DNA of 48,539 nucleotides, taken from NCBI GenBank assembly GCA_010027845.1, contig RGUL01000010.1, positions 1 to 48,539 of the forward strand, written 5' to 3'. The position numbers were made by a program, and so were the translations under genes. Source of the DNA: Gammaproteobacteria bacterium. GTDB lineage: Bacteria; Pseudomonadota; Gammaproteobacteria; Steroidobacterales; Steroidobacteraceae. Shown in pieces: positions 18,909 through 29,295 of the stretch; the first letter of the stretch is position 1; every line of letters starts with the position of its first letter. The notes under the pieces were generated by a model, which saw only the letters and a program-made list of their open reading frames with translations, made no database searches and had not been told where the DNA came from.

Positions 18909-21542
18909 TCAGATTTTCGAGCGCACGAAGGCCGCGACGCCGGCGAGCGCGGCGGGCAGATTCGCCGCATCGGTGCCGCCCGCTTGGGCGAAATCGGGTC
19001 GACCGCCGCCGCGACCACCAACTTGCGCAGCAACGTGCGCGACGATGTCGCCGGCTTTGATGCGAGCGACCTCACCCTTGGTCACCCCGGCGACCAACAC
19101 TACCTTGCCGGAGCTCTCGACGGACGCGAGCACGATCACGGCGCGTTGCAACCGTTCTTTCAACTGATCGACGGCGGTGCGCAAGGCACCGGCGTCGGCG
19201 CCGTCGACGGTGGTGGCAACGACTTTGACGCCCTCGATGTCGATGGCGTTCGCGGCGAGGTCGGTGCCCTGGCCGGAGGCGAGTTTGTCGCGCAATTGGC
19301 GATTGTCTTTTTCGAGTTGGCGGATGCGCTCGAGCGCATCACGAACTTTTGCGGAAACTTCATCGCGCGAGCCGCGCACCAGCGCGCCGATTTCGCGCAA
19401 CACGGCCTCGCCGGATTCGGTGTGTGCGAGTGCGCCGGCGCCGGTGACCGCCTCGATGCGCCGCACGCCCGCGGCGACGCCGCCTTCGCTCAAAATTTTG
19501 AAGAGGCCGATGTCGCCGGCGCGCTCGACGTGCGTGCCGCCGCAGAGCTCCATCGAAAAATCACCGATGCGCAACACGCGCACGTCGCTCGAGTATTTTT
19601 CACCGAACAGCGCCATCGCACCCGCCGCGACGGCATCGTCGTAGGCCATCTCGCGCGTCTCGGCGACGGCGTTCGCTCGCACCTGTTCGTTGACGATGCG
19701 CTCGATGCGCTGCAATTCGTCGACGCTCAAGGCTTGGAAATGCGCGAAGTCGAAGCGCAAGCGATCGGGCGCGACCAGCGAGCCTTTTTGTTGCACGTGG
19801 CTGCCGAGTACTTCGCGCAGCGCCGCGTGCAGCAAGTGCGTGGCGGAATGGTTGAGGGCGGTCGCGTTGCGCAAGGTCGCATCGACCTCGGCGCGCAGCA
19901 CCGCGCCGACGCGCAGCACACCCTTCGCCACTCGGCCGACGTGCGAATGCGCGCCGCCTGTGCCGCGCTTTTGGGTGTCTTCGACGATGAAGCGTTCGCC
20001 GGCAGCGCCCGACAGTTCGCCGGCATCGCCGACCTGCCCGCCCGACTCGGCGTAGAACGGGGTCGACTCGAGGACGATCTCGCCCTGTTCGCCCGTACCG
20101 ATTTCTTTGACCTGCTCGCCGCCGCGCAAGATCGCGACGATTTTGGCCTCACCACGCACGTTGCCGTAGCCGATGAAGCGAGTTTTGAGGTCGAGCTGTG
20201 CGCCGGCGCGCTGATCGACGCCGAAGCGGCTCGCGCCGCGCGCCCGCTCGCGCTGCGCTTCCATAGCGGCTTCGAAGCCCGCTTGGTCGACGGCGAGGCC
20301 GCGCTCGCGCGCCACGTCCGCGGTCAAATCGGCGGGGAAGCCGTAGGTGTCGTACAACTTGAACACGGTCTCGCCGTCGAGCACGCCGCCCCTCGGCACG
20401 CGCGCGATGGCCTCGTCGAGCAGCGTCATGCCGGTGCTCAAAGTTTCGGCAAAGCGTTCTTCTTCTTGCAAAAGCACGCGCGTGGCGTGCTCGCGGCCCT
20501 TGCTGAGTTCGGGGTAGGCCGAGCCCATCTCCGCTTCGAGCGTCGCGACGAGTTTGTGGAAGAACGCGCCGTTGATGCCGAGTTTGTGGCCGTGACGGAT
20601 CGCACGGCGAACGATGCGGCGCAGCACGTAGCCGCGGCCTTCGTTCGAGGGCAGCACACCATCGACGATCAAGAAAGTGCAGGCGCGGATGTGATCGGCG
20701 ATCACCCGCAGCGACGGGTTGGTGAGATCGTTGGTGCCGGCGAGCGCTGCAGCCGCTTGCATGATTTTGCGAAAGAGGTCGATGTCGTAGTTGTTGGTGA
20801 CGCCCTGCATCACCGCCGACAAACGCTCGAGACCCGCGCCGGTGTCGACCGACGGCTTCGGCAGCGGCGTGAGCTTGCCGTCCGTAGCGCGCTCATATTG
20901 CATGAACACGAGATTCCAGATCTCGACGTAACGATCGCCGTCTTCGTCCGGCGAGCCCGGCGGACCACCCGGGATGTGCGCGCCGTGATCGTAGAAGATT
21001 TCGCTACAAGGACCACAAGGACCGGTGTCGCCCATCGCCCAAAAATTGGACTTCTCGCCCATGCGCGAAAAGCGCGACGGCGGCACGCCGATTTCTTTGA
21101 GCCAGATGTCGGCGGCTTCTTGATCGTCTTCGTAGACAGTCACCCAAAGACGCGCGGGGTCGAGCTGCAAAGTTTTGGTAACGAAGTCCCAGGCGTAGCG
21201 GATGGCGTCGCGCTTGAAATAGTCGCCGAAGGAAAAGTTACCGAGCATCTCGAAGAAGGTGTGGTGGCGTGCGGTGTAGCCGACGTTCTCGAGGTCGTTA
21301 TGTTTACCGCCGGCGCGCACGCAGCGCTGCGAGGAGGTCGCGCGCACGTAGTCGCGTTTATCTTTGCCGAGAAAGACGTCTTTGAACTGCACCATACCCG
21401 CGTTGGTAAAGAGCAGCGTCGGGTCGTTGCCCGGGATCAGCGAACTCGAGGCGACGACGGCGTGGCCGCGCTCACGAAAAAATTCGAGGAAGGCGCGACG
21501 CACGTCGGCGGCGCTCATGTAGGGCGGCTTGGCGGGACTCAT
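18909..21542 (-). CDS. alaS: alanyl-tRNA synthetase
   Basis: Charges tRNA-Ala and edits Ser/Gly mischarging; 877 aa, full length (E. coli 876). The class II aminoacylation core is at the N-terminus (motif region [31 protein letters not shown]). The editing-site zinc motif [12 protein letters not shown] is followed by [16 protein letters not shown] in the editing domain, and the C-Ala domain ends [19 protein letters not shown]. The start follows a weak ribosome-binding region. It sits between recX (44 bp upstream) and csrA, as in many gammaproteobacteria. A long antisense open frame covers nearly the whole gene, which I attribute to base composition. Confidence 0.98.
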   Translation of the reverse strand: MSPAKPPYMSAADVRRAFLEFFRERGHAVVASSSLIPGNDPTLLFTNAGMVQFKDVFLGKDKRDYVRATSSQRCVRAGGKHNDLENVGYTARHHTFFEMLGNFSFGDYFKRDAIRYAWDFVTKTLQLDPARLWVTVYEDDQEAADIWLKEIGVPPSRFSRMGEKSNFWAMGDTGPCGPCSEIFYDHGAHIPGGPPGSPDEDGDRYVEIWNLVFMQYERATDGKLTPLPKPSVDTGAGLERLSAVMQGVTNNYDIDLFRKIMQAAAALAGTNDLTNPSLRVIADHIRACTFLIVDGVLPSNEGRGYVLRRIVRRAIRHGHKLGINGAFFHKLVATLEAEMGSAYPELSKGREHATRVLLQEEERFAETLSTGMTLLDEAIARVPRGGVLDGETVFKLYDTYGFPADLTADVARERGLAVDQAGFEAAMEAQRERARGASRFGVDQRAGAQLDLKTRFIGYGNVRGEAKIVAILRGGEQVKEIGTGEQGEIVLESTPFYAESGGQVGDAGELSGAAGERFIVEDTQKRGTGGAHSHVGRVAKGVLRVGAVLRAEVDATLRNATALNHSATHLLHAALREVLGSHVQQKGSLVAPDRLRFDFAHFQALSVDELQRIERIVNEQVRANAVAETREMAYDDAVAAGAMALFGEKYSSDVRVLRIGDFSMELCGGTHVERAGDIGLFKILSEGGVAAGVRRIEAVTGAGALAHTESGEAVLREIGALVRGSRDEVSAKVRDALERIRQLEKDNRQLRDKLASGQGTDLAANAIDIEGVKVVATTVDGADAGALRTAVDQLKERLQRAVIVLASVESSGKVVLVAGVTKGEVARIKAGDIVAHVAAQVGGRGGGRPDFAQAGGTDAANLPAALAGVAAFVRSKI

Positions 21543-21586
21543 GGCGGGCGAAAGACTTCTCGGGGGCTAGTGGATCGGGATTCAGC

Positions 21587-22033
21587 TTAAGTTTCTTGCG
21601 CCTCGGGATCATGCCCGGTGGCGAGCCGGATATGATCCGACGAAAAGCCCCGATACTGCAAAAATCTCGCCTGTTTGGCCCGCTCAGCCCACGAAGTGGC
21701 GGGTTCCGCACCGAACTTGCGCAGCCGCACCTGCCGGCAAACCGCCACGAAATCGGGCCCCGCCGCGAGCGCGCCCGGTCCGTGGCCGCGCGCGGCGTGG
21801 CTACGCACAAAGTTGTCGAGGAAGCGCGCATCGTCGAGCAGCCGCTCGGCCTCGAGCCCGGCGATCGCGGCACGCGCCGCCTCGGCGGAGTGGCCTTTGA
21901 CGGTGAGCTTGCCGAAGAGCTCGGCCGAGGAGTGATCGCGTCGGCTGAGCCACAGCAAGGCCGAACGTCGCGCCGCCTCCGGGTCGTCGGGATTTTCGAC
22001 CGCGCCCGATTTCGGCCGCCGTCGACCGATCAA
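21587..22033 (-). CDS. recX: RecX regulatory protein, apparently lacking an internal segment
   Basis: Modulates RecA filament extension by binding in the filament groove; 148 aa, cytoplasmic. The first three-helix repeat ([19 protein letters not shown]...[24 protein letters not shown]) and the C-terminal block (RLRKFG..., [16 protein letters not shown]) are well conserved. Directly after GHGP the protein reads GALAAGPDF. The family continues with an (R)IR-x-EL-x-x-(K/R)GI-type helix of about 18 residues that is absent here. The deletion is in frame (junction near 21770-21780). The ATG overlaps the recA stop (ATGA), so translation is coupled to recA. It may be a shortened but active form, an inactive one, or an assembly collapse. 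Confidence 0.88.
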   Translation of the reverse strand: MIGRRRPKSGAVENPDDPEAARRSALLWLSRRDHSSAELFGKLTVKGHSAEAARAAIAGLEAERLLDDARFLDNFVRSHAARGHGPGALAAGPDFVAVCRQVRLRKFGAEPATSWAERAKQARFLQYRGFSSDHIRLATGHDPEAQET

Positions 22034-23055
22034 GCTTTTTCGGCGGCCTCGCCGCGCGCCTGCTTCACCGGCAGCACCTTGGCACGAACTTGATCTTCGA
22101 TTTCGCGCGCGATCGCCGGGTTCTTCTTCAAGAACTCGCGCACGTTTTCTTTGCCTTGGCCGATGCGCTCGCCTTTGTAGCTGTACCAGGCGCCGGACTT
22201 GTCGATGATGTTGTGAGTCGCGCCGAGCTCGATGATTTCACCTTCGCGCGAAATGCCTTCGCCGTAGAGGATTTCGAATTCGGCTTCGCGGAACGGTGGC
22301 GAGACTTTGTTCTTGACGACCTTCACGCGCGTTTGGTTGCCGATCACTTCTTCGCCGTTCTTGAGTGCGCCGATGCGGCGGATGTCGAGGCGGACGGAGG
22401 AGTAGAACTTCAGCGCGTTACCGCCGGTCGTGGTTTCAGGGCTGCCGAACATCACCCCGATCTTGAGACGGATTTGGTTAATGAAGATCACGATGGTGTT
22501 CGAGCGCTTGATGTTGCCGGTCAGTTTGCGCAGCGCTTGCGACATCAGGCGCGCGTGCAGACCGACTTGCAGTTCGCCCATTTCGCCTTCGATTTCGGCT
22601 TTCGGCGTGAGCGCCGCGACCGAGTCGACGACGACGATGTCGACCGCGCCCGACCGCACCAACATGTCGGTGATTTCGAGGGCTTGCTCGCCGGTGTCGG
22701 GTTGCGAGACGAGCAAGTCGTTGACGTTGACGCCGAGTTTTTCGGCATACACCGGGTCGAGGGCGTGCTCGGCGTCGACGAACGCGGCGGTGCCGCCGTT
22801 GCGTTGGATTTCGGCGATCACTTCGAGCGTCAGGGTGGTTTTACCGGAGGATTCGGGGCCGTAGATTTCGACCACGCGGCCGCGCGGCAGACCGCCGATG
22901 CCGAGTGCGATGTCGAGGCCGAGCGAGCCGGTCGAGACGGCTTCGACGTCGTAGGAGGCGACGGCGTCGCCGAGGCGCATCACCGAGCCCTTGCCGAATT
23001 GTTTTTCAATTTGGCTGAGTGCGGCAGAAAGAGACTTGGTGCGGTTGTCGTCCAT
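22030..23055 (-). CDS. recA: recombinase RecA
   Basis: ATP-dependent strand-exchange protein and co-protease for LexA, 341 aa. Walker A is GPESSGKTT (about 66-74), the catalytic Glu in [11 protein letters not shown], Walker [13 protein letters not shown], loop L1 [22 protein letters not shown] region, and L2 with [18 protein letters not shown]. The C-terminal domain ends in an Ala/Glu/Lys-rich tail. The ATG is preceded by GAGGGAACCGCC. Its stop overlaps recX. Upstream, two CTGTATA-type half-sites within the end of cinA may belong to an SOS operator. Confidence 0.98.
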   Translation of the reverse strand: MDDNRTKSLSAALSQIEKQFGKGSVMRLGDAVASYDVEAVSTGSLGLDIALGIGGLPRGRVVEIYGPESSGKTTLTLEVIAEIQRNGGTAAFVDAEHALDPVYAEKLGVNVNDLLVSQPDTGEQALEITDMLVRSGAVDIVVVDSVAALTPKAEIEGEMGELQVGLHARLMSQALRKLTGNIKRSNTIVIFINQIRLKIGVMFGSPETTTGGNALKFYSSVRLDIRRIGALKNGEEVIGNQTRVKVVKNKVSPPFREAEFEILYGEGISREGEIIELGATHNIIDKSGAWYSYKGERIGQGKENVREFLKKNPAIAREIEDQVRAKVLPVKQARGEAAEKA

Positions 23056-23152
23056 GGCGGTTCCCTCGAGGATGTTGGCGCGAATTATCCACGAGGATTT
23101 TCGCTGCGGGAACGCCGAGAATCTGCTGCGAATGGTTTATTTCAAAACGCGT
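23056..23152. promoter_or_regulatory. recA leader/promoter region
   Basis: This 97-bp gap between cinA and recA contains, on the minus strand, a -35-like TTGAAA (23145-23140), but no good -10 lies 17 nt downstream. No full CTG-N10-CAG LexA box is visible here. The assignment as the recA promoter rests on position. Confidence 0.35.
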
Positions 23153-23677
23153 TCACGACGTATACAGGGAGCCTCGCAGAGCCATACTGTATAAACCGCG
23201 CAGCGCGAATTCGACCGCCTTGTGCCGCACCGCCGCGCGATCGCCGCGAAAGCGCATCACGACGGTTTCGAGCCGTCGACGACGCCCCTGGCGCACGGCA
23301 AATCCGAACCACACCGTGCCGACCGGCTTGCCGGGCACCGCACCGCCCGGCCCGGCGATACCACTGATCGACACCGCCAGCTCCGCACCGCTGCGCGCGA
23401 GGGCGCCGGCGGCCAATTCACGCACCGTCGCCGCGCTCACAGCCCCATGGCGCGCGAGCGTCGCGGCGCGCACGCCGAGATCGCGCTGCTTGGCGGCGTT
23501 CGAATAGACGACCCACCCGGCGACGAACCAGTGCGAGGAGCCGGGTAAGTCGGTGAGCGCAGCGGCCAACGCCCCGCCGGTGCACGACTCGGCGGTCGCC
23601 ACGCGCAGTTCCTCGCGCCGCAGCAGCGTGGTGAGGCGCCGTAACGCGGCGTGCGAGGTCTTGGCGTGGCCGGACAT
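23153..23677 (-). CDS. pncC: CinA C-terminal-domain protein (nicotinamide-nucleotide amidase PncC)
   Basis: A 174-aa stand-alone CinA C-terminal domain. The family deamidates nicotinamide mononucleotide to nicotinate mononucleotide (NAD recycling). Motifs: [23 protein letters not shown] (about 27-49) with the active-site Ser/Thr cluster, [13 protein letters not shown], and [25 protein letters not shown]. The ATG at 23677 gives a normal N-terminus. It lies directly upstream of recA on the same strand, the common gammaproteobacterial order. mutS diverges 18 bp away, so the two promoters must overlap coding DNA. Confidence 0.93.
   Translation of the reverse strand: MSGHAKTSHAALRRLTTLLRREELRVATAESCTGGALAAALTDLPGSSHWFVAGWVVYSNAAKQRDLGVRAATLARHGAVSAATVRELAAGALARSGAELAVSISGIAGPGGAVPGKPVGTVWFGFAVRQGRRRRLETVVMRFRGDRAAVRHKAVEFALRGLYSMALRGSLYTS
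23161..23193 (-). promoter_or_regulatory. possible LexA/SOS half-sites upstream of recA
   Basis: Two perfect gammaproteobacterial SOS half-sites lie in the last codons of cinA: TATACAG at 23161-23167 and CTGTATA at 23187-23193 (plus strand). The second extends to CTGTATAAACCGCGCAG, a CTG-N11-CAG, one base longer than the CTG-N10-CAG consensus. No half-site pair has canonical spacing, so this is weak evidence for LexA control. Confidence 0.28.
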
Positions 23678-23695
23678 GAGGCCACGCAGTATCGC

Positions 23696-26314
23696 ATGAA
23701 CGATAATGCGCCCATGTCGGGCGAACACACACCGGTGATGCAGCAGTACCTGCGCTTGAAGGCGCAGCACCCGGACACCCTGCTCTTCTATCGCATGGGC
23801 GATTTTTACGAGCTCTTCTACGACGATGCGCGCAAGGCTGCGAAATTGCTCGACATCACGCTGACCGCGCGCGGCCAATCGGCCGGCGCACCGATTCCGA
23901 TGGCCGGCGTGCCGTTCCATGCGGCAGAAAATTATTTGGCACGACTCGTGCGCAAAGGCGAGTCGGTCGCGATTTGCGAACAACTCGGCGACCCGGCGAA
24001 ATCCAAAGGCCCGGTGGAACGCGCGGTTGTGCGCATCGTCACTCCGGGCACGGTCACCGATGCGGCGCTGCTCGACGAGCGTCGCGAAACGTTGCTCGCG
24101 GCCTTGGTGTTCGATGCGAGCGCAACGGCACCGCGCTTCGGGCTCGCGTGGCTCGATCTCGGTGCCGGCCGCTTCAGCGTCCTCGAGGGCGACGGCCTGC
24201 CCGCACTGCTTGCCGAACTCGAACGATTGCGGCCCGCAGAATTATTGCTCGACGAGGCACGGCTCGACGCGGCGACGACACTGCTCGGTGCAACGACGTT
24301 ACGCGGCCGACCGGGTTGGCAGTTCGAGCCCGACGCGGCACGCCGCGCACTGGCACAACAACTCGGCACACAAGATCTCGCCGGCTTCGGCGCAGAATCT
24401 TTGCAAGCGGGGCTCGGCGCCGCCGGCGCATTGTTGCAGTACGTGCGCGACACGCAGCGCACCGCACTGCCGCATCTGCGCGCGCTGCGGGTTGAGGATC
24501 GCAGCGCGACCTTGCACATCGACGCCGTCACGCGTCGCAATCTCGAAATCGACGCGAGCGCGCACGGTCGTGACGAGGCGACGCTGGTGGCGCTGCTCGA
24601 TACCACCGTCACCGCGATGGGTGCGCGCGCGTTGCGTCGCACGCTCAATCGACCGATCACTGATCGGCGTGCACTCGGCGAGCGTCACGCTGCGGTCGCG
24701 GCCCTGCTCGCCGACGAGCGTCATGCCGCACTACGCGAAGCGTTGCGACCGATTGGCGACATCGAGCGAATTTTGGCGCGCGTCGCCTTGGGTAGCGCAC
24801 GGCCGCGCGATCTGACCGGCTTGCGCTTGGCGCTCGGTGCGTTGCCGGCGCTACGGGCGCTGCTCGAAACGTTGTCGGCACCTTTGCTCGACACGCTCAC
24901 CACACAAGTCAGATTGCACACGCATGAGCACGGCTTGCTCGAAGCGGCGATCGCCGCTGAGCCAGCCGCGATGGTGCGCGACGGTGGCGTGATCGCCACT
25001 GGCTACGATGCCGACCTCGACGAATTGCGGCGGATCGCGACCGACACCGATGCGTATCTACTCGAGCTCGAAGCGCGCGAGCGCGAGCGCACGGGTCTTG
25101 CGCAACTGAAACTCGGTTACAACCGCGTACAAGGATTTTTCATCGAAATCGCGCGCAGTCAGGCCGAGCGCGTGCCGCCGGATTACATCCGTCGGCAAAC
25201 CGTCAAAAATGCCGAGCGCTTCATCACGCCCGAGTTGAAGTCGTTCGAAGATAAAGTGCTCGGTGCACGCGATCGCTCGCTCGCACGCGAGAAAGAGCTC
25301 TATGAATCTTTGCTAAAAAAATTATGCGTCGAGCTCGGACCGTTACAAGACACCGCGCAGGCGATCGCCGAACTCGACGTACTCGCGGCGTTCGCCGAGC
25401 GCGCCGCGCACTGGCGTTGGCAGGCGCCGCAACTCGGCGAGGAGCCGGCGTTGCGCATCCGCGGGGGGCGACATCCGGTGGTCGAAAAATTTTCGACCGA
25501 GCCGTTCGTGCCGAACGATCTCGTGCTCGATGCGACGCGCCGCATGCTCGTTATCACCGGCCCGAACATGGGCGGTAAAAGCACTTATATGCGTCAGACG
25601 GCGCTCATCGTGTTGCTCGCGCACGTCGGTTCGTTCGTGCCCGCCGAGAGTGCTTATATCGGCCCCATCGATCGGATTTTCACGCGCATCGGCGCGGGCG
25701 ACGACTTGGCGGGCGGACGCTCGACCTTCATGGTCGAGATGACCGAGGCGGCCAATATTTTGCACAACGCGACCGCACGTAGCCTCGTGTTGATGGACGA
25801 GATCGGTCGCGGCACGAGCACGTTCGATGGTTTGTCGCTCGCGTGGGCGACCGCGAGGCAACTCGCCACCGCGATCGGTGCCTACACCTTATTCGCCACC
25901 CATTATTTCGAACTCACCGGCCTCGCCGCGCAGTTGCCGGGTGTCGACAACGTGCACCTCGATGCCACCGAACATCGCGACGGCATCGTGTTCATGCATG
26001 CGGTGAAACCCGGGCCGGCGAATCGTTCTTATGGTCTCGCGGTCGCCAAACTCGCCGGCGTGCCGCGCGACGTGATCATCGCGGCGCGCAAATATCTCGA
26101 GGCGCTCGAGACGCAGGCCGCGCGGGGCAGCGCGACACCGCAGACGGAACTCGCGTTCGACGTGCACCCGATTTCAAATACGAGCACGACGACTGCCGAG
26201 CGTGATCTCATCGCACGACTCGCGAATCTCGACGTCGATGCGCTCAGCCCGCGCGAGGCGCAGCAGTCGTTGTACGAATTGCGGGCGGCGGCGCGCGACG
26301 CACGCGAGGATTGA
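23696..26314 (+). CDS. mutS: DNA mismatch repair protein MutS
   Basis: Mismatch-recognition ATPase, 872 aa. The mismatch-intercalating Phe-x-Glu is F37-Y-E39 in [10 protein letters not shown], followed by domain [15 protein letters not shown]. The connector, lever and clamp domains are complete. Walker A is [13 protein letters not shown] (about 622-634), then [14 protein letters not shown], Walker [18 protein letters not shown] and the His-loop [10 protein letters not shown]. The C-terminal HTH ends AAARDARED. The start is uncertain: an ATG at 23696 or one at 23714 ([12 protein letters not shown]); neither has a Shine-Dalgarno, and a GATAAT lies 6 nt before the second. It diverges from cinA and converges on aspS with directly abutting stop codons. 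Confidence 0.97.
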   Translation: MNDNAPMSGEHTPVMQQYLRLKAQHPDTLLFYRMGDFYELFYDDARKAAKLLDITLTARGQSAGAPIPMAGVPFHAAENYLARLVRKGESVAICEQLGDPAKSKGPVERAVVRIVTPGTVTDAALLDERRETLLAALVFDASATAPRFGLAWLDLGAGRFSVLEGDGLPALLAELERLRPAELLLDEARLDAATTLLGATTLRGRPGWQFEPDAARRALAQQLGTQDLAGFGAESLQAGLGAAGALLQYVRDTQRTALPHLRALRVEDRSATLHIDAVTRRNLEIDASAHGRDEATLVALLDTTVTAMGARALRRTLNRPITDRRALGERHAAVAALLADERHAALREALRPIGDIERILARVALGSARPRDLTGLRLALGALPALRALLETLSAPLLDTLTTQVRLHTHEHGLLEAAIAAEPAAMVRDGGVIATGYDADLDELRRIATDTDAYLLELEARERERTGLAQLKLGYNRVQGFFIEIARSQAERVPPDYIRRQTVKNAERFITPELKSFEDKVLGARDRSLAREKELYESLLKKLCVELGPLQDTAQAIAELDVLAAFAERAAHWRWQAPQLGEEPALRIRGGRHPVVEKFSTEPFVPNDLVLDATRRMLVITGPNMGGKSTYMRQTALIVLLAHVGSFVPAESAYIGPIDRIFTRIGAGDDLAGGRSTFMVEMTEAANILHNATARSLVLMDEIGRGTSTFDGLSLAWATARQLATAIGAYTLFATHYFELTGLAAQLPGVDNVHLDATEHRDGIVFMHAVKPGPANRSYGLAVAKLAGVPRDVIIAARKYLEALETQAARGSATPQTELAFDVHPISNTSTTTAERDLIARLANLDVDALSPREAQQSLYELRAAARDARED

Positions 26315-28093
26315 TCAGCTTGCCGCCGGTGGCGGCTGTCGCAAGCGAATGTGCAATTCGCGCAACTGCTTCTCGGTGACTTCGGTCGGTGCGTCGGTGA
26401 GCGGACACGCCGCGGTTTGCGTCTTCGGAAACGCGATGACGTCGCGGATACTCTCGGCGCCCGACATCAACATCGCCAAGCGATCGAGACCGAAGGCGAT
26501 GCCGCCGTGAGGCGGCGCGCCGAACTTGAGTGCATCGAGCAAGAAACCGAATTTGCGGCGCGCTTCCTCGGCGTCGATGCCGAGCAGATCGAACACCGTC
26601 GACTGCAGATCTTGCTGGAAAATACGCACCGAACCACCGCCGATTTCGGAGCCATTGAGCACCATGTCGTACGCCTTGGCGAGCGCTGCGCCGGGATTCG
26701 CACGCAGCTTCTCGGCATCGAGATCTTTGGGCGAGGTGAACGGGTGGTGCATCGCGACCCAACGTTTGTCGTCGGCGTCGTACTCGAACATCGGAAAGTC
26801 GACCACCCACAACGGCCGCCAACCTTCACGCACCAGGCCCATGTCCTGCCCGACCTTCAAACGCAGCGCTCCGAGCGAATCGTTGACGACTTTGGTGGTG
26901 TCGGCACCGAAGAAGATCAGATCGTCGTTCGCCGCGCCGGTGCGCGACAAAATGCCGGCAACGGCGGCATCGGAGAGGAATTTGATAATCGGTGATTGCA
27001 GACCGTCACGTCCTTTGGTGACGTCGTTGACTTTGACGTACGCCAGACCGCGCGCGCCGTAGCGTGCGACGTATGCGGTGTAGTCGTCAATTTCTTTGCG
27101 CGTGAGCTTGCCGCCACCCGGCACGCGCAGCGCCGCGACGCGACCGTTCGGGTCTTTGGCGGGCCCAGCGAATACTTTGAAGTCGCAATCGGCGACGAGA
27201 TCGGCGACGTCGACGAGTTCGAGGTCGATCCGCAGATCGGGCTTGTCACTCGCGTAACGACGAATCGCCTCGGCATAGGTCATGCGCGGGAACGGGTCGG
27301 GCATCGCAACGTCGGCGACAGTCTTGAAGATGTGGCGGATCAAGCCTTCCATCAACGCCATGATCTCGTCCTGCGAGAGGAACGAGGTCTCGATGTCGAG
27401 CTGGGTGAAGTCGGGCTGACGATCGGCGCGCAGGTCCTCGTCACGGAAGCAACGCACGATTTGGTAGTAGCGGTCGAAGCCCGAGACCATCAAGAGTTGT
27501 TTGAAGATCTGCGGTGATTGCGGCAACGCGAAGAACTTTCCGGCGTGGGTGCGCGAGGGGACCAAGTAGTCGCGCGCACCTTCCGGCGTCGCTTTGGTGA
27601 GCATCGGCGTTTCGATGTCGACGAAGCCGGCATCGTCGAGATAGTTGCGCATCGCGCGCGTGATCGCGTGACGCTGGCGCAGCCGCTGACTCATGACGTC
27701 GCGCCGCAGATCGAGGTAGCGGTATTTGAGACGTACCTCTTCCGAAACGTTCTCGTCGAGTTGGAACGGCAAGGGCTCGGAGCGGTTCAACAATTCGATG
27801 CGTCGCGCGAGCATCTCGATCTTGCCCGAACGAAGATTGGCGTTGGCAGTGCCTTCCGGACGCGCCCGCACCAAACCCTCGATGCTAACCACGAATTCGT
27901 TACGCAGGCTCTCGGCGATCGCAAACAAATCTTTGGCATCCGGATCGCACACCACTTGCACGAGCCCTTCTCGATCGCGCAAATCGACGAAGATCACCCC
28001 GCCATGATCGCGGCGGCGATGCACCCAACCGGCGACGGTCACCGTTTGCCCGGTGAGCGTCTCGTCGACTTGACCGCAATAATGTGTGCGCAT
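26315..28093 (-). CDS. aspS: aspartyl-tRNA synthetase, probably non-discriminating
   Basis: A 592-aa bacterial-type class IIb AspRS. The N-terminal OB-fold anticodon domain (about 1-110) precedes the catalytic core with motif 1 ([19 protein letters not shown] region), motif 2 ([19 protein letters not shown]) and motif 3 ([13 protein letters not shown]); the bacterial GAD insertion is present. In the anticodon domain residue 30 is His (RRRDHGG) and residue 81 is Gly (ARPEGTAN). These match the H31/G82 pair of the non-discriminating P. aeruginosa enzyme rather than the Leu/Lys of E. coli AspRS. The ATG at 28093 is chosen by homology (MRTHYCGQ); no Shine-Dalgarno is visible. Confidence 0.97.
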   Translation of the reverse strand: MRTHYCGQVDETLTGQTVTVAGWVHRRRDHGGVIFVDLRDREGLVQVVCDPDAKDLFAIAESLRNEFVVSIEGLVRARPEGTANANLRSGKIEMLARRIELLNRSEPLPFQLDENVSEEVRLKYRYLDLRRDVMSQRLRQRHAITRAMRNYLDDAGFVDIETPMLTKATPEGARDYLVPSRTHAGKFFALPQSPQIFKQLLMVSGFDRYYQIVRCFRDEDLRADRQPDFTQLDIETSFLSQDEIMALMEGLIRHIFKTVADVAMPDPFPRMTYAEAIRRYASDKPDLRIDLELVDVADLVADCDFKVFAGPAKDPNGRVAALRVPGGGKLTRKEIDDYTAYVARYGARGLAYVKVNDVTKGRDGLQSPIIKFLSDAAVAGILSRTGAANDDLIFFGADTTKVVNDSLGALRLKVGQDMGLVREGWRPLWVVDFPMFEYDADDKRWVAMHHPFTSPKDLDAEKLRANPGAALAKAYDMVLNGSEIGGGSVRIFQQDLQSTVFDLLGIDAEEARRKFGFLLDALKFGAPPHGGIAFGLDRLAMLMSGAESIRDVIAFPKTQTAACPLTDAPTEVTEKQLRELHIRLRQPPPAAS

Positions 28094-28151
28094 AAGGGGC
28101 GAGGATGTTACGGAGCGCTCGCCACCCGCGCAACCGGGCGACCGCGCCGAC

Positions 28152-28805
28152 TCAAATCGACACCGGTGCGTCGCTCGCGCGGCGCATGAGGTAGAGGCCG
28201 CCCAAGCCACCGATGTTGATGCGGATGTCGTCGTCGAGATAGACGACGTCGGAATATAGGCGCGGCGGTTTCAGATCGACTTTGAGGGGCTGCGCGGCGT
28301 CCAAACCAAGCGCGGCGAGCAGCGCCGGCGCATCGCAACCCTCGCCCGGCCGCAACTCGGTGGCGACGAACTCGACGTGGAATCGCTGCCGATTCTCCTC
28401 GTCCGGGCGGAACCGACCGTGGACGATCAGCACCCCGCGGGTGTTGCCGTCGCTGCAGATGAAGTCGATGACGTTGTTGTAGGCGTTACCGGCTTGCGAA
28501 ATCTCTTGGCAGATGCGCGTGACGCGAATCGGCGCGGCGGGAAAGCGATTGAAGGACTGCAGTTTGAGATCGGAGTCGTGAACTTTCGGTTTGCCGGCCG
28601 AGTGCTTACCGCCGAAGTGCGCGAAGTCGGTGTCCCAGCGCCCGACGACTTTATCGAGCGTGTCGAGCGGCGCAGCGTAGACGTTCTCAAGCCGAATCGC
28701 CTCGACGAGCCGACCGAGTTCTTCGAACGCCTCGTCGCTGAAGGCACCGACCTCGTCTTGCAGATCGAGGTGCGCCAGCAGTTTTTCTTTGGCGGTGCCG
28801 CTCAT
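28152..28805 (-). CDS. PAP/fibrillin-like domain protein
   Basis: A 217-aa soluble protein. The layout resembles the PAP/fibrillin (plastid lipid-associated protein) family. There is a helical N-terminus (residues 1-40), then [20 protein letters not shown], which corresponds to the family's 'L-x-G-x-W-x-L-x-Y' opening strand. A lipocalin-like central beta region follows, and near the C-terminus [23 protein letters not shown] matches the 'YLD-x-x-LRI-x-RG-x-x-G-x-x-FVL' closing motif. Such proteins are common in plastids and cyanobacteria and appear sporadically in proteobacteria. The role here is unknown. Its ATG overlaps the stop of the FmdB-like gene (ATGA), and aspS follows, so the three are probably co-transcribed. 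Confidence 0.7.
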   Translation of the reverse strand: MSGTAKEKLLAHLDLQDEVGAFSDEAFEELGRLVEAIRLENVYAAPLDTLDKVVGRWDTDFAHFGGKHSAGKPKVHDSDLKLQSFNRFPAAPIRVTRICQEISQAGNAYNNVIDFICSDGNTRGVLIVHGRFRPDEENRQRFHVEFVATELRPGEGCDAPALLAALGLDAAQPLKVDLKPPRLYSDVVYLDDDIRINIGGLGGLYLMRRASDAPVSI

Positions 28806-29257
28806 CGGCGCGCTCGCCGTGCGGACTTGGATTTCGCCGCGCGAGTTTTAGCCTTCGACTTGCTCGAACTCGCCGAGCCCGTCGATTTGGACGGGGCTTT
28901 GTTCTCGGCTTTCGTCTCGGTTTTCGTCTCGGCCTTGGCGTCGTTTTTGGTTTCGCTTTTGGCCTCCGACTTCGCGTCGGCGCCGGCCTCCGCCTTGGTC
29001 TCGCCTTTCGCGTCGCCTTTGGCGTCGCTCTTCTCCGCCGGCGCATCGCCGGCGAGGTTACGCTTTTGATCTTTGTCGGTTTTAAAGTCGGTCTCGTACC
29101 AACCGGAGCCCTTCAAACGAAATACCGGCGCAGACATCAACTTGCGCAGCGCCGACTTGCCGCATGCAGGACATTTACGCAGCGGCGGATCGGAAACTTT
29201 TTGCATGGCCTCGGTCTGCTGACCGCAGCGGGCGCACTCGTATTCGTAAAACGGCAT
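28802..29257 (-). CDS. FmdB-family zinc-ribbon protein with a long low-complexity tail
   Basis: A 151-aa protein. Residues 1-55 are the FmdB/CxxC-CxxC-SSSS putative regulatory domain: MPFYEYECARCGQ with C8/C11, KCPACGK with C29/C32, and PVFRLKGSGWYETDF. Residues from about 70 onward are a repetitive Lys/Ala/Glu/Asp/Ser tail (DAKGDAKGETKAEAGADAKS and onward) that ends in a basic [13 protein letters not shown]. FmdB homologues often sit beside aspS in proteobacteria, with unknown function despite the 'regulatory' label. The stop overlaps the start of the PAP/fibrillin-like gene. The tail would be disordered, and its final basic cluster could bind nucleic acid. Confidence 0.9.
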   Translation of the reverse strand: MPFYEYECARCGQQTEAMQKVSDPPLRKCPACGKSALRKLMSAPVFRLKGSGWYETDFKTDKDQKRNLAGDAPAEKSDAKGDAKGETKAEAGADAKSEAKSETKNDAKAETKTETKAENKAPSKSTGSASSSKSKAKTRAAKSKSARRARR

Positions 29258-29295
29258 CCTTACCCCTCGTTCCGTCGCCGTGATTATACCGGCTG

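Noticed and set aside
18906..21590. A very long open frame on the plus strand opposite alaS
   Set aside because: It mirrors alaS across its whole length, encodes repetitive Arg/Ala/Asp text with no recognisable domain, and is expected from GC-rich codon use on the sense strand. The same applies to the long frame at 1439-3124 opposite glcB and at 29773-31614 opposite clpB.
26322..26336. Hairpin GCCGCC-GGT-GGCGGC after mutS as a terminator
   Set aside because: It lies within the aspS 3' codons (a Pro/Ala run) and has no U-tract; likely a by-product of GCC/GGC codons.
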